DNA of 5,942 nt from Clostridiales bacterium. Its GTDB lineage: Bacteria; Bacillota; Clostridia; Christensenellales; Aristaeellaceae. This document shows, piece by piece, positions 1 to 4,852 of the stretch (position 1 is the stretch's first letter; each line of letters begins with the position of its first letter). The DNA lies in assembly GCA_019409045.1 (NCBI GenBank), contig DXVG01000117.1:1-5942 (forward strand). Reading direction: 5' to 3'. The notes under the pieces are model-generated. The model saw nothing but the letters and a program-made list of their open reading frames with translations, was not told where the DNA came from and made no database searches. Position numbers and translations under genes: made by a program.

Positions 1-4
1 CCGT

Positions 5-30
5 CCCCATCCCCTTCCACCCTCCACCCC
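5..30 (-). other. Putative G-quadruplex motif
   Basis: On the minus strand the sequence reads GGGG-N4-GGG-N5-GGGG-N2-GGGG, four runs of three or more guanines with loops of 7 bases or fewer, so it meets the standard intramolecular quadruplex pattern. The corresponding C-runs on the + strand are at 5-8, 11-14, 20-22 and 27-30. It lies about 130 bases upstream of the phoA start codon, on the template strand for phoA. Whether it folds or matters for regulation is not shown by the sequence. Confidence 0.5.
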
Positions 31-150
31 GTAACAAACCGCATACACATCCAAAGTTTTACCCCCAAAATCTTTACACCCATCAGAAAATTCCCAGATT
101 CGCGCGTTACCCGCGTCTGCTATCCTCTTCCCGAACCCAAAATGAAAGAA

Positions 151-156
151 GAGGTG
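151..156 (+). promoter_or_regulatory. Ribosome binding site of phoA
   Basis: GAGGTG, preceded by AA, lies seven bases before the ATG at 164. It supports that start over the out-of-frame ATG at 142, which has no Shine-Dalgarno sequence. Confidence 0.8.
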
Positions 157-163
157 TACCGAA

Positions 164-1645
164 ATGAAGAGACTGTTTGCCGCCCTTCTGGCGCTGGCGC
201 TGCTCGTCTGCGCCGTGCCCGCGATGGCCGAAGGAACGACCGCGACCACGCCGAAGTATGTGTTCATGTTCATCGGCGACGGCATGGGCAACCCGCAGGT
301 GACCGCCACGCAGTATTACCTTGGCGCGCTGGAGAACCCGGATTCCGAACTGCCGGTCCCCTCGCAGCTCTCCTTCACCGGCTTTGAAAACGTGGGCCTT
401 ATGACCACCTACGACGCGTCCTCCTTCTGCCCGGATTCCGCGTCCACGGCGACCTCCATGGCCTCCGGCAACAAGACGCTCTCCGGCGTGATCAACTACG
501 ACATCACGCTGACCGAGTCGTTCAAGCTCATCACCGAGTACGCCAAGGAAGCGGGCAAGAAGGTCGGCGTCATCTCCAGCGTGTCTCTGGACCACGCCAC
601 ACCGGCGGCCTACTACGCCAAGTCCGAGAGCCGCAAGGACTACTACGATATCGCCACGCAGGCCGTGACCGGCACCACGCTGGACTTCCTGGGCGGCGGC
701 ACGTTCCTCCAGCCCGACGGCGAGGACGGCGCGCAGGCGAACCTGTTCACGCTGGCCGAGCAGAACGGCTTCACCGTGGCCGACACCGCCGAGGAATACC
801 AGGCGCTCGGCGCCGACAGCGGCCGCGTGCTGGCCATCAACCCCGTCACCGCCGAGGACTCCGCCATGCTCTATGAGATCGACCGCGTCCGCCTCGAGGC
901 CGAGGGCCAGGATGCCGGAATGTCTCTGGCCGAGATGGTGCAGACCGGCATCGACGTGCTCGACAGCGAGGAAGGCTTCTTCCTGATGACCGAGGGCGGC
1001 AAGATCGACTGGACCTGCCACGCCAACGACGCCATGACCAGCATCATGGACACCATCGCCTTCTCCGACGCGGTGCAGGTGGCCCTCGACTTCGCCGCCG
1101 AGCATCCAGACGAGACGCTCATCATCGTCACCGCCGACCATGAGACGGGCGGCATGACCATTGGCTTTGCCACCACCGCCTATGACACGCACTTCAACTA
1201 CCTCCAGAACCAGACCATCTCCTGGGTGCAGTTCGACGACGTGATCGCCCAGATGCGCGACAGCAACGCCACCTTCGAGGATGCGCTTGCTCAGATCGAG
1301 ACCTACTACGGCCTGACCACCACCGCCGATCAGGACCTGACGCTGACCGAGGCCGAGCTCGCCAGCCTCCAGGCCGCGTTCGAGCTGAGCATGCTGCCCG
1401 CGGAGGAGCGCGTGCTGGGCGACGAGGAAGCCCTGCTCTACGGCGGCTATGAGCCCCTCTCCATGGCCGTGAGCCACATCATCAACAACAAGGCGGGCCT
1501 GTCCTTCACTTCCTATGCGCACACAGGCCTCCAGATCCCCGTGTACGCGACGGGCGTTGGCGCGGAGAACTTCGCGGGCCTGTACGACAACACCGACATC
1601 TTCGCCAAGACCATGGCGGCCATGGGCCTCCAGGCGGATGCGTGA
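164..1645 (+). CDS. phoA: Secreted alkaline phosphatase (PhoA family)
   Basis: This 493-residue protein is a complete PhoA-superfamily phosphomonoesterase that would release inorganic phosphate from organic esters outside the cell. A Sec signal peptide is clear: KR at residues 2-3, a Leu/Ala-rich core, and a probable cut after AMA (residue 22). There is no lipobox, C-terminal anchor or LPXTG, so the enzyme is probably released. Catalytic residues align with the E. coli enzyme: D39 (GDGMG) with D51, D91-S92 in PDSAS with D101 and nucleophile S102, T146 with T155, R157 (SRK) with R166, E277 with E322, D282 and H286 with D327 and H331, D325-H326 (TADHE) with D369-H370, and H453 (YAHTG) with H412. 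E. coli D153 and K328 are replaced by H144 and W283, the pair known from Thermotoga maritima PhoA. Residues about 340-445, between the ADH motif and the last histidine, form a mostly acidic helical insert. It appears monocistronic: a terminator follows and the next gene is 349 bases away. Induction by phosphate starvation is expected for the family but only weakly supported by upstream sites. Confidence 0.96.
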   Translation: MKRLFAALLALALLVCAVPAMAEGTTATTPKYVFMFIGDGMGNPQVTATQYYLGALENPDSELPVPSQLSFTGFENVGLMTTYDASSFCPDSASTATSMASGNKTLSGVINYDITLTESFKLITEYAKEAGKKVGVISSVSLDHATPAAYYAKSESRKDYYDIATQAVTGTTLDFLGGGTFLQPDGEDGAQANLFTLAEQNGFTVADTAEEYQALGADSGRVLAINPVTAEDSAMLYEIDRVRLEAEGQDAGMSLAEMVQTGIDVLDSEEGFFLMTEGGKIDWTCHANDAMTSIMDTIAFSDAVQVALDFAAEHPDETLIIVTADHETGGMTIGFATTAYDTHFNYLQNQTISWVQFDDVIAQMRDSNATFEDALAQIETYYGLTTTADQDLTLTEAELASLQAAFELSMLPAEERVLGDEEALLYGGYEPLSMAVSHIINNKAGLSFTSYAHTGLQIPVYATGVGAENFAGLYDNTDIFAKTMAAMGLQADA

Positions 1646-1662
1646 GATGTGAGAACGGCTTC

Positions 1663-1691
1663 GCGGGCTGCCCCGGCGGGCAGCCCGCTTT
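1663..1691 (+). terminator. Intrinsic terminator after phoA
   Basis: A perfect 11-bp GC-rich stem (GCGGGCTGCCC paired with GGGCAGCCCGC) closes a CGGC tetraloop 17 bases after the phoA stop codon. It is followed by only TTT before the sequence turns GC-rich, so the stem is very strong but the U-tract is short. It most likely ends or stabilises the 3' end of the phoA transcript. Confidence 0.75.
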
Positions 1692-1743
1692 CCGTGCGCG
1701 CGGCGGTGGCGGACAGTCCCCGCAAACGGCGCATATGGACGAA

Positions 1744-1961
1744 AAGTGGATGTAACACCCTGAATTTATCGGATTTTTGGCGATTCTGAGAATCAAATCC
1801 CTATTTTGCAGATGGATGTCGTGCGTGCACTGTGTGGAAAGTGGAGGAAACATCGCATTTCTGGCGCGCAACGCCAGCAAAGTGGGAGCGCACATCAAAA
1901 TCGGCTCAAAATTGGAACATAAGTGGCGGAAACGCCCTGAAAAGCGGCAATTCGACCTGTT
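1744..1961 (+). repeat. Imperfect AAGTGG-headed direct repeats, 41-base spacing
   Basis: AAGTGG occurs at 1744, 1839, 1880 and 1921. The last three copies are exactly 41 bases apart, and the first lies 95 bases upstream of the second. After the hexamer and four or five variable bases, the copies continue with AACACC, AACATC, CACATC and AACGCC. The copies at 1744 and 1921 agree at 17 of 21 aligned positions including the shared CCCTGAA, and those at 1839 and 1921 agree at 13 of 16. Spacings of 41 and 95 are near whole numbers of DNA helical turns, and 41 is not a multiple of three, which fits DNA or RNA sites better than a protein repeat. Function unknown. Confidence 0.55.
1771..1800. repeat. 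Split inverted repeat (operator-like)
   Basis: GATTCT-G-AGAATC at 1782-1794 is a perfect 6-bp inverted repeat around one base. Outside it, GGATTT at 1771-1776 is complementary to AAATCC at 1795-1800, so a longer 12-bp stem could form with a five-base bulge on the left arm. The one-base centre favours a dimeric protein site over a simple RNA hairpin. It sits about 200 bases upstream of yibE/F. Confidence 0.45.
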
Positions 1962-1984
1962 TAGGCGGGTCGCCTGCGATCAAC

Positions 1985-1990
1985 GGAGGT
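1985..1990 (+). promoter_or_regulatory. Ribosome binding site of yibE/F
   Basis: GGAGGT precedes the ATG at 1995 by four bases. It is a near-ideal Shine-Dalgarno sequence and fixes the start of the YibE/F protein. Confidence 0.85.
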
Positions 1991-1994
1991 CCGT

Positions 1995-3167
1995 ATGAAA
2001 AAGCGTGGCGGAAAGTCCAAGTCCAACCTGATATTCTCTCTGGTGATGCTGGTGGTCTGCGGCCTGTTGTGCCTCATCCCCGACGCGTTTACCAACCCCA
2101 CATCGTCCATCCCCCGCGAAAGGGTGCGCATAGACGGCGTGGACAACTCCCAGCTCTACCCGCTGGGCATCGTCTACTCCGGCTCGCAGAACTGCGAGGT
2201 GACCGTGCTCACCGGCGAGTACGCCGGGCAGACGGCCTCCGCGCACAACTACCAGAACTCGGCGCTTGACAAGGACAAGCTCTTTGAAGTCGGCGACACG
2301 GCGCACGCCATGGTGCAAATGGGCGAAAACGGGCTGAGCGTGACGCTCATCGACCACTACCGCGCGGGCGTCGAGGGCTGGATATTCGCGGCGCTGGCCC
2401 TCGCGCTCATCGCCGTGGGCGGCGCGGTGGGCTGCGGCGCGCTGGTCTCGCTGGTCTCCAGCGTGGTGATGATCTGGAAGCTGCTGATCCCGCTGCTTCT
2501 GCGCGGCGTGGACCCCATACTCGCCTCGTTTGTCACCGTGCTCATACTCACCGCCGTGATCGACCTGCTGGTGGCGGGCTGGACGAAGAAGTGTCTTGTG
2601 GCAATGATCGGCTCGCTGCTGGGCACGCTGCTGACCTGCGCGCTTGCCTATGTGTTTACCGACGTGCTCAGGCTCGACGGCGGCGACACGCCCTACATCG
2701 TGCCCCTGCTCTCCCAGTCGGCGATGACCATCGACCCCAAGGCGCTGTTCATAGGTATGGTGTTCATCGCAAACGCCGGGGCGCTGATGGACTTGAGCAT
2801 GGACGTGTCCATCTCCTGCGAGGAGATCGTCTACCACTGCCCGGACATCGGCCGCGGCGCGCTGCTCAAGAGCGGCATCTCCATCGGCCGCGGCGTGCTG
2901 GGCACGCAGACCACCACGCTCATGCTCGCCTACTCGGGCAACTACCTCTCCATGCTGATGTACTTCGCCGGGCAGGGCACGCCGGTGATGGACATACTCA
3001 ACCTCAAGTACGTCGCCAGCCAGCTGATGAACACGCTGGTGGGCAGCTTCGGACTGGTGGCCGCCGCGCCGCTGACCGCTGTGGCCGCCTCTATACTCTA
3101 CACCCGCGGTGCGCGGGCGCAGCTGCAGGCGCAGGAGTCGCCCGTCCTGGACGCCGCCGGGCAATGA
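1995..3167 (+). CDS. YibE/F family polytopic membrane protein
   Basis: This 390-residue integral membrane protein has the layout of the YibE/F family, whose biochemical role is not established. A short Lys-rich N-terminus precedes one membrane segment (about residues 11-29). Residues 34-124 form an extracytoplasmic, beta-rich domain with no transmembrane segment. A bundle of about six or seven further segments follows between residues 127 and 370. Family-type motifs are visible: GALMDLSMD at 262-270, usually followed as here by a conserved Glu-rich turn (CEEI), and IGRGVLGTQTTTLMLAYSG at 297-315. As I recall the family, the latter usually reads IGRD, so G300 is a possible substitution of a conserved acid. 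The C-terminal tail (TRGARAQLQ onward, about 20 residues) is hydrophilic and is encoded in DNA that also codes for the end of the opposite-strand gene. The family often occurs as two adjacent genes; only one is present here. No terminator is visible after the stop. Confidence 0.9.
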   Translation: MKKRGGKSKSNLIFSLVMLVVCGLLCLIPDAFTNPTSSIPRERVRIDGVDNSQLYPLGIVYSGSQNCEVTVLTGEYAGQTASAHNYQNSALDKDKLFEVGDTAHAMVQMGENGLSVTLIDHYRAGVEGWIFAALALALIAVGGAVGCGALVSLVSSVVMIWKLLIPLLLRGVDPILASFVTVLILTAVIDLLVAGWTKKCLVAMIGSLLGTLLTCALAYVFTDVLRLDGGDTPYIVPLLSQSAMTIDPKALFIGMVFIANAGALMDLSMDVSISCEEIVYHCPDIGRGALLKSGISIGRGVLGTQTTTLMLAYSGNYLSMLMYFAGQGTPVMDILNLKYVASQLMNTLVGSFGLVAAAPLTAVAASILYTRGARAQLQAQESPVLDAAGQ

Positions 3168-4389
3168 ACAGGCACATGCCCGAAAACGCGCACACCGCCA
3201 GCGTGCGATAGGTGAACCAGCAATGAATGTATGCGTGATTGCCCGTGCCTGCGTACCACAGGAAGGGCAGCATGCACAGCCCGATATGCGCCTGCCACAT
3301 GTGCAGGCGCAGACCGTCTCGACGCCTGCGCGCCATGAAGAAGGCCGCGCAGACCAACGCGAATGCAACCCCCGCGAACATGGCGGGCGAGATGAAGAAG
3401 AAAGCCTGCCGCATAAGCACTCTGATCAGGGATGTGCGTTGGCCGCCGCCGTTGGACATGGAGGCGCGCAGGCAAATCGTCTCCAAAACACCCGCTTCCT
3501 CCCCGCTGAGCAGCGCGCACAGCGCCCACTTTGCCGCCCACATGCCAACATAGCCGATCCCCCAGCCCACCAGCGTCGCCGCCAACAGCCGCAGCCCCTG
3601 TTTTGCGTCGCCCTCCGAGGCGCACACTGCGAGCGTCGCCGGTATGCCGTAGGCGACCAGCGGGTAGGACAGCAGGTCGAGGTAACTGGTCATGCAGCCG
3701 ATCAGCACGAAAAACAGAGCAAGCCTTTCGATGCTCGTCAACAGACGCTCCCGCCAGATGAGTAGCGCGATCGCGCCAAGCATGCTCACGGAAAAGACCG
3801 ATGTAAACTGTAAGGACATGGAGATGGCTACGGGACTGAGCATGAGCAGCGTCAGCAGAAGGGGAAGTATGTACCTGCGCAGCTTGCGCACATACATAAG
3901 CGCGCACAGCCCCAGTACGAGCGCGGCCAGCCACACCGCGTTGAGCGTGCGAATCTGTTCGTAGGCCAAGATCGAAAGCAGCGGCTTGAGCGTCACAAGG
4001 TAGCCATGCCAGTAGCGCGCATAACTGCTCTGCTCGGGCTGCGTCTGCGCGTCTGTGTGCAGCAGCACCAGCATCAGCGCCGGGTTCTGGCCATGCGCGA
4101 ACGGACGGTAGACGTTGAGCGTCCGCTGCAACAGCGGTGCGTCCGCGCAATAGGCGGCCTGTTGCAGCATCAGCGCGTCCGTGAAGTTGTCCAGTCGCGC
4201 GGTCGACCCGAGCGCGCGAACAGAGGGATATGTCCTTTCTCTGGAAAATGTGTCCACAGACGCGGCAAGGTTGTCGGCCATCGGCGCTGTGGGCAGCGCA
4301 AACGCCGCGACCAGCAGCGCAAGCCCCACAGCGGCGCACAACGCGATCAGCAGCGCCGATTTTCCCAGTAACTTTATGCACTTTTTCAT
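3091..4389 (-). CDS. Polytopic membrane protein of unknown function, GT-C-like layout
   Basis: I do not recognise a characterised family. The start at 4389 gives 432 residues. It is chosen over the upstream ATG at 4506 because AGAGGG lies just before it and the promoter at 4445-4472 falls inside the longer reading. The protein has an N-terminal membrane segment (11-32), a large outside loop (about 34-145), then roughly eight or nine more segments up to residue 411. The loop carries DNFTDALML (67-75) and SYARYWHGYLVTLKPLL (122-138). Later motifs are SPVAISMSLQFTSVF (185-199) and TSYLDLLSYPLVAYGIP (234-250). I recall similar motifs in uncharacterised membrane proteins of other Bacillota. One helix followed by a long acidic loop and a helix bundle resembles GT-C glycosyltransferases that use lipid-linked sugars, with D71 as a conceivable catalytic acid; this is inference only. 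The tail after residue 411 is Arg/Pro/Ala-rich and overlaps the 3' end of yibE/F on the other strand. Codon choice is more mixed than in the neighbours, which may indicate low expression or a different origin. Confidence 0.85.
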   Translation of the reverse strand: MKKCIKLLGKSALLIALCAAVGLALLVAAFALPTAPMADNLAASVDTFSRERTYPSVRALGSTARLDNFTDALMLQQAAYCADAPLLQRTLNVYRPFAHGQNPALMLVLLHTDAQTQPEQSSYARYWHGYLVTLKPLLSILAYEQIRTLNAVWLAALVLGLCALMYVRKLRRYILPLLLTLLMLSPVAISMSLQFTSVFSVSMLGAIALLIWRERLLTSIERLALFFVLIGCMTSYLDLLSYPLVAYGIPATLAVCASEGDAKQGLRLLAATLVGWGIGYVGMWAAKWALCALLSGEEAGVLETICLRASMSNGGGQRTSLIRVLMRQAFFFISPAMFAGVAFALVCAAFFMARRRRDGLRLHMWQAHIGLCMLPFLWYAGTGNHAYIHCWFTYRTLAVCAFSGMCLFIARRRPGRATPAPAAAPAHRGCRV

Positions 4390-4444
4390 TATCCCTCTGC
4401 CCCCATCCCTAAATTCAGGCGCGGAGAACTGCACCGACAGCACG

Positions 4445-4472
4445 ATTATAACATTTTCAAACAAAAAGTCAA
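4445..4472 (-). promoter_or_regulatory. Strong sigma-A promoter for the minus-strand membrane protein
   Basis: On the minus strand TTGACT (4467-4472) is followed after 16 bases by a perfect TATAAT (4445-4450). Transcription would begin near 4438, giving a leader of about 48 bases before the ATG at 4389. The AT-rich spacer stands out from the surrounding GC-rich DNA. This is the best promoter match in the window. Confidence 0.85.
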
Positions 4473-4500
4473 TATTTTGCCAAAGAAACGCCGTATTTGT

Positions 4501-4513
4501 GCGCAAATTGCGC
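4501..4513. promoter_or_regulatory. Palindrome between divergent promoters
   Basis: GCGCAA-A-TTGCGC is a perfect 6-bp inverted repeat around one base. It lies between the -35 of the minus-strand promoter (4467-4472) and the candidate -35 of the zapA promoter (4530-4535), a typical place for a regulator that acts on both genes. I do not recognise the binding protein, and a chance palindrome is possible. Confidence 0.4.
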
Positions 4514-4529
4514 CTCCGGAATCAATGCC

Positions 4530-4558
4530 TTGTGTCGTGCGCCGGTTTGTGGTATACT
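4530..4558 (+). promoter_or_regulatory. Promoter of the zapA operon
   Basis: TATACT at 4553-4558 is preceded by TGG, giving an extended -10, and TTGTGT at 4530-4535 lies 17 bases upstream as a partial -35. The start of transcription would be near 4565, leaving a short leader of about 20 bases. The weak -35 is offset by the extended -10. Confidence 0.75.
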
Positions 4559-4573
4559 CCAGAATGGAGAACT

Positions 4574-4580
4574 GGGGGTG
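4574..4580 (+). promoter_or_regulatory. Ribosome binding site of zapA
   Basis: GGGGGTG, a close variant of the GGAGGTG consensus, ends five bases before the ATG at 4586. It decides the ZapA start: an in-frame extension reaching back to 4181 is open but covers the divergent promoter region and part of the opposite gene. Confidence 0.7.
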
Positions 4581-4585
4581 TACGA

Positions 4586-4852
4586 ATGGAAAAAATTCGC
4601 ACGACCGTGCGCGTGGCGGGCAAGGACTACACCATTGCCAGCTACGACCCGGAGGCGCACGTCAAGCGCGTGGCGGCCTATGTGGACCGCAAGCTCAGCG
4701 AGCTGTCGGCGGCCACGCGGCTTCCGCAGGCGCAGCTGTCGGTGCTGGCCGCGCTGGACATCGCCGACGACATGCTCAAGGCGCACGACGAGATCAACCG
4801 CCTGCGCCGTGAGCTGATGGAGGCGCAGAAAAAGCTCGAAGGCGCGCAATGA
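4586..4852 (+). CDS. zapA: Cell division protein ZapA
   Basis: This 88-residue protein matches ZapA, a small cytoplasmic dimer or tetramer that binds FtsZ and promotes bundling of its protofilaments at the division ring. The N-terminal beta-hairpin IRTTVRVAGKDYTIASYD (4-21) is the typical ZapA dimerisation/FtsZ-binding part. It is followed by the helix containing VKRVAAYVDRKLSEL (26-40) and, from about residue 48, a long helix (LSVLAALDIADDMLKAHDE, then Arg/Glu-rich heptads) that forms the coiled coil. Length is in the normal range for Bacillota ZapA. Its stop codon overlaps the next gene's start as ATGA, so the two are co-transcribed and probably translationally coupled. Pairing of zapA with a U32-family gene is, to my knowledge, common in Clostridia. 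The identity is firm; the coupling to the neighbour's function is not understood. Confidence 0.92.
   Translation: MEKIRTTVRVAGKDYTIASYDPEAHVKRVAAYVDRKLSELSAATRLPQAQLSVLAALDIADDMLKAHDEINRLRRELMEAQKKLEGAQ

Larger units (their letters stand above)
1..163. other. Non-coding region upstream of phoA
   Basis: No supported gene lies here. The + strand is very poor in G and rich in C, unlike the coding sequence that follows, which suggests untranslated regulatory DNA. The first 30 bases are almost pure pyrimidine and form a G-quadruplex-type motif on the minus strand. TTTACA at 73-78 and GTAACA-N5-CATACA at 31-47 loosely resemble half-sites of the Bacillota PhoP box (TTAACA-like, 11-base period), which would suit a phosphatase gene. 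A TGC-TATCCT sequence at 118-126 could act as an extended -10 but has no good -35 partner. The promoter is therefore unresolved. Confidence 0.6.
1692..1994. other. Non-coding region before yibE/F with repeats
   Basis: This stretch between the phoA terminator and the yibE/F start is clearly lower in GC than the flanking genes. I see no ORF with a ribosome binding site. It contains four imperfect AAGTGG-headed direct repeats (annotated separately), a split inverted repeat at 1771-1800, a small CTGGCG/CGCCAG inverted repeat at 1861-1877, a GGCG-GAAA-CGCC hairpin at 1925-1936 and an AGGCG-GGT-CGCCT hairpin at 1963-1975. No convincing -35/-10 pair was found: TTGCAG at 1806-1811 and CATAAG at 1918-1923 are isolated partial matches. 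The yibE/F promoter must lie here or transcription must read through from phoA. Confidence 0.6.

Noticed and set aside
164..229. Lipoprotein signal at the PhoA N-terminus
   Set aside because: The only cysteine in the signal region (C16) is preceded by Val, which does not fit a lipobox, and a normal AMA cleavage site follows at residue 22.
107..1522. 471-codon open frame antisense to phoA
   Set aside because: It is a shadow produced by strongly G/C-ended codons in phoA, which leave few stops on the opposite strand. Its translation is Gly/Val/His/Arg-rich with no recognisable domain, while the + strand encodes a PhoA with all catalytic residues.
1744..1961. CRISPR-like spacing of the AAGTGG repeats
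   Set aside because: The repeats are short and degenerate, there are only four with one irregular gap, and no cas genes are nearby, so this is not a CRISPR array.
1777..2269. Two + strand open frames (73 and 145 codons) in and beyond the intergenic region
   Set aside because: Neither has a ribosome binding site. They run through the AAGTGG repeats, whose 41-base period breaks the reading frame, and the longer one continues out of frame into yibE/F.
1980..3368. 462-codon open frame antisense to yibE/F
   Set aside because: The translation is an Arg/His/Ala/Gln-rich sequence without domain features and runs across both the yibE/F gene and the convergent gene. The + strand frame has a strong ribosome binding site and family motifs.
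3098..4381. 427-codon minus-strand frame overlapping the membrane protein
   Set aside because: It is the shifted frame of the same DNA. It lacks membrane segments and motifs and has Arg/Ala-rich composition, whereas the frame ending at 3091 is a coherent polytopic membrane protein.
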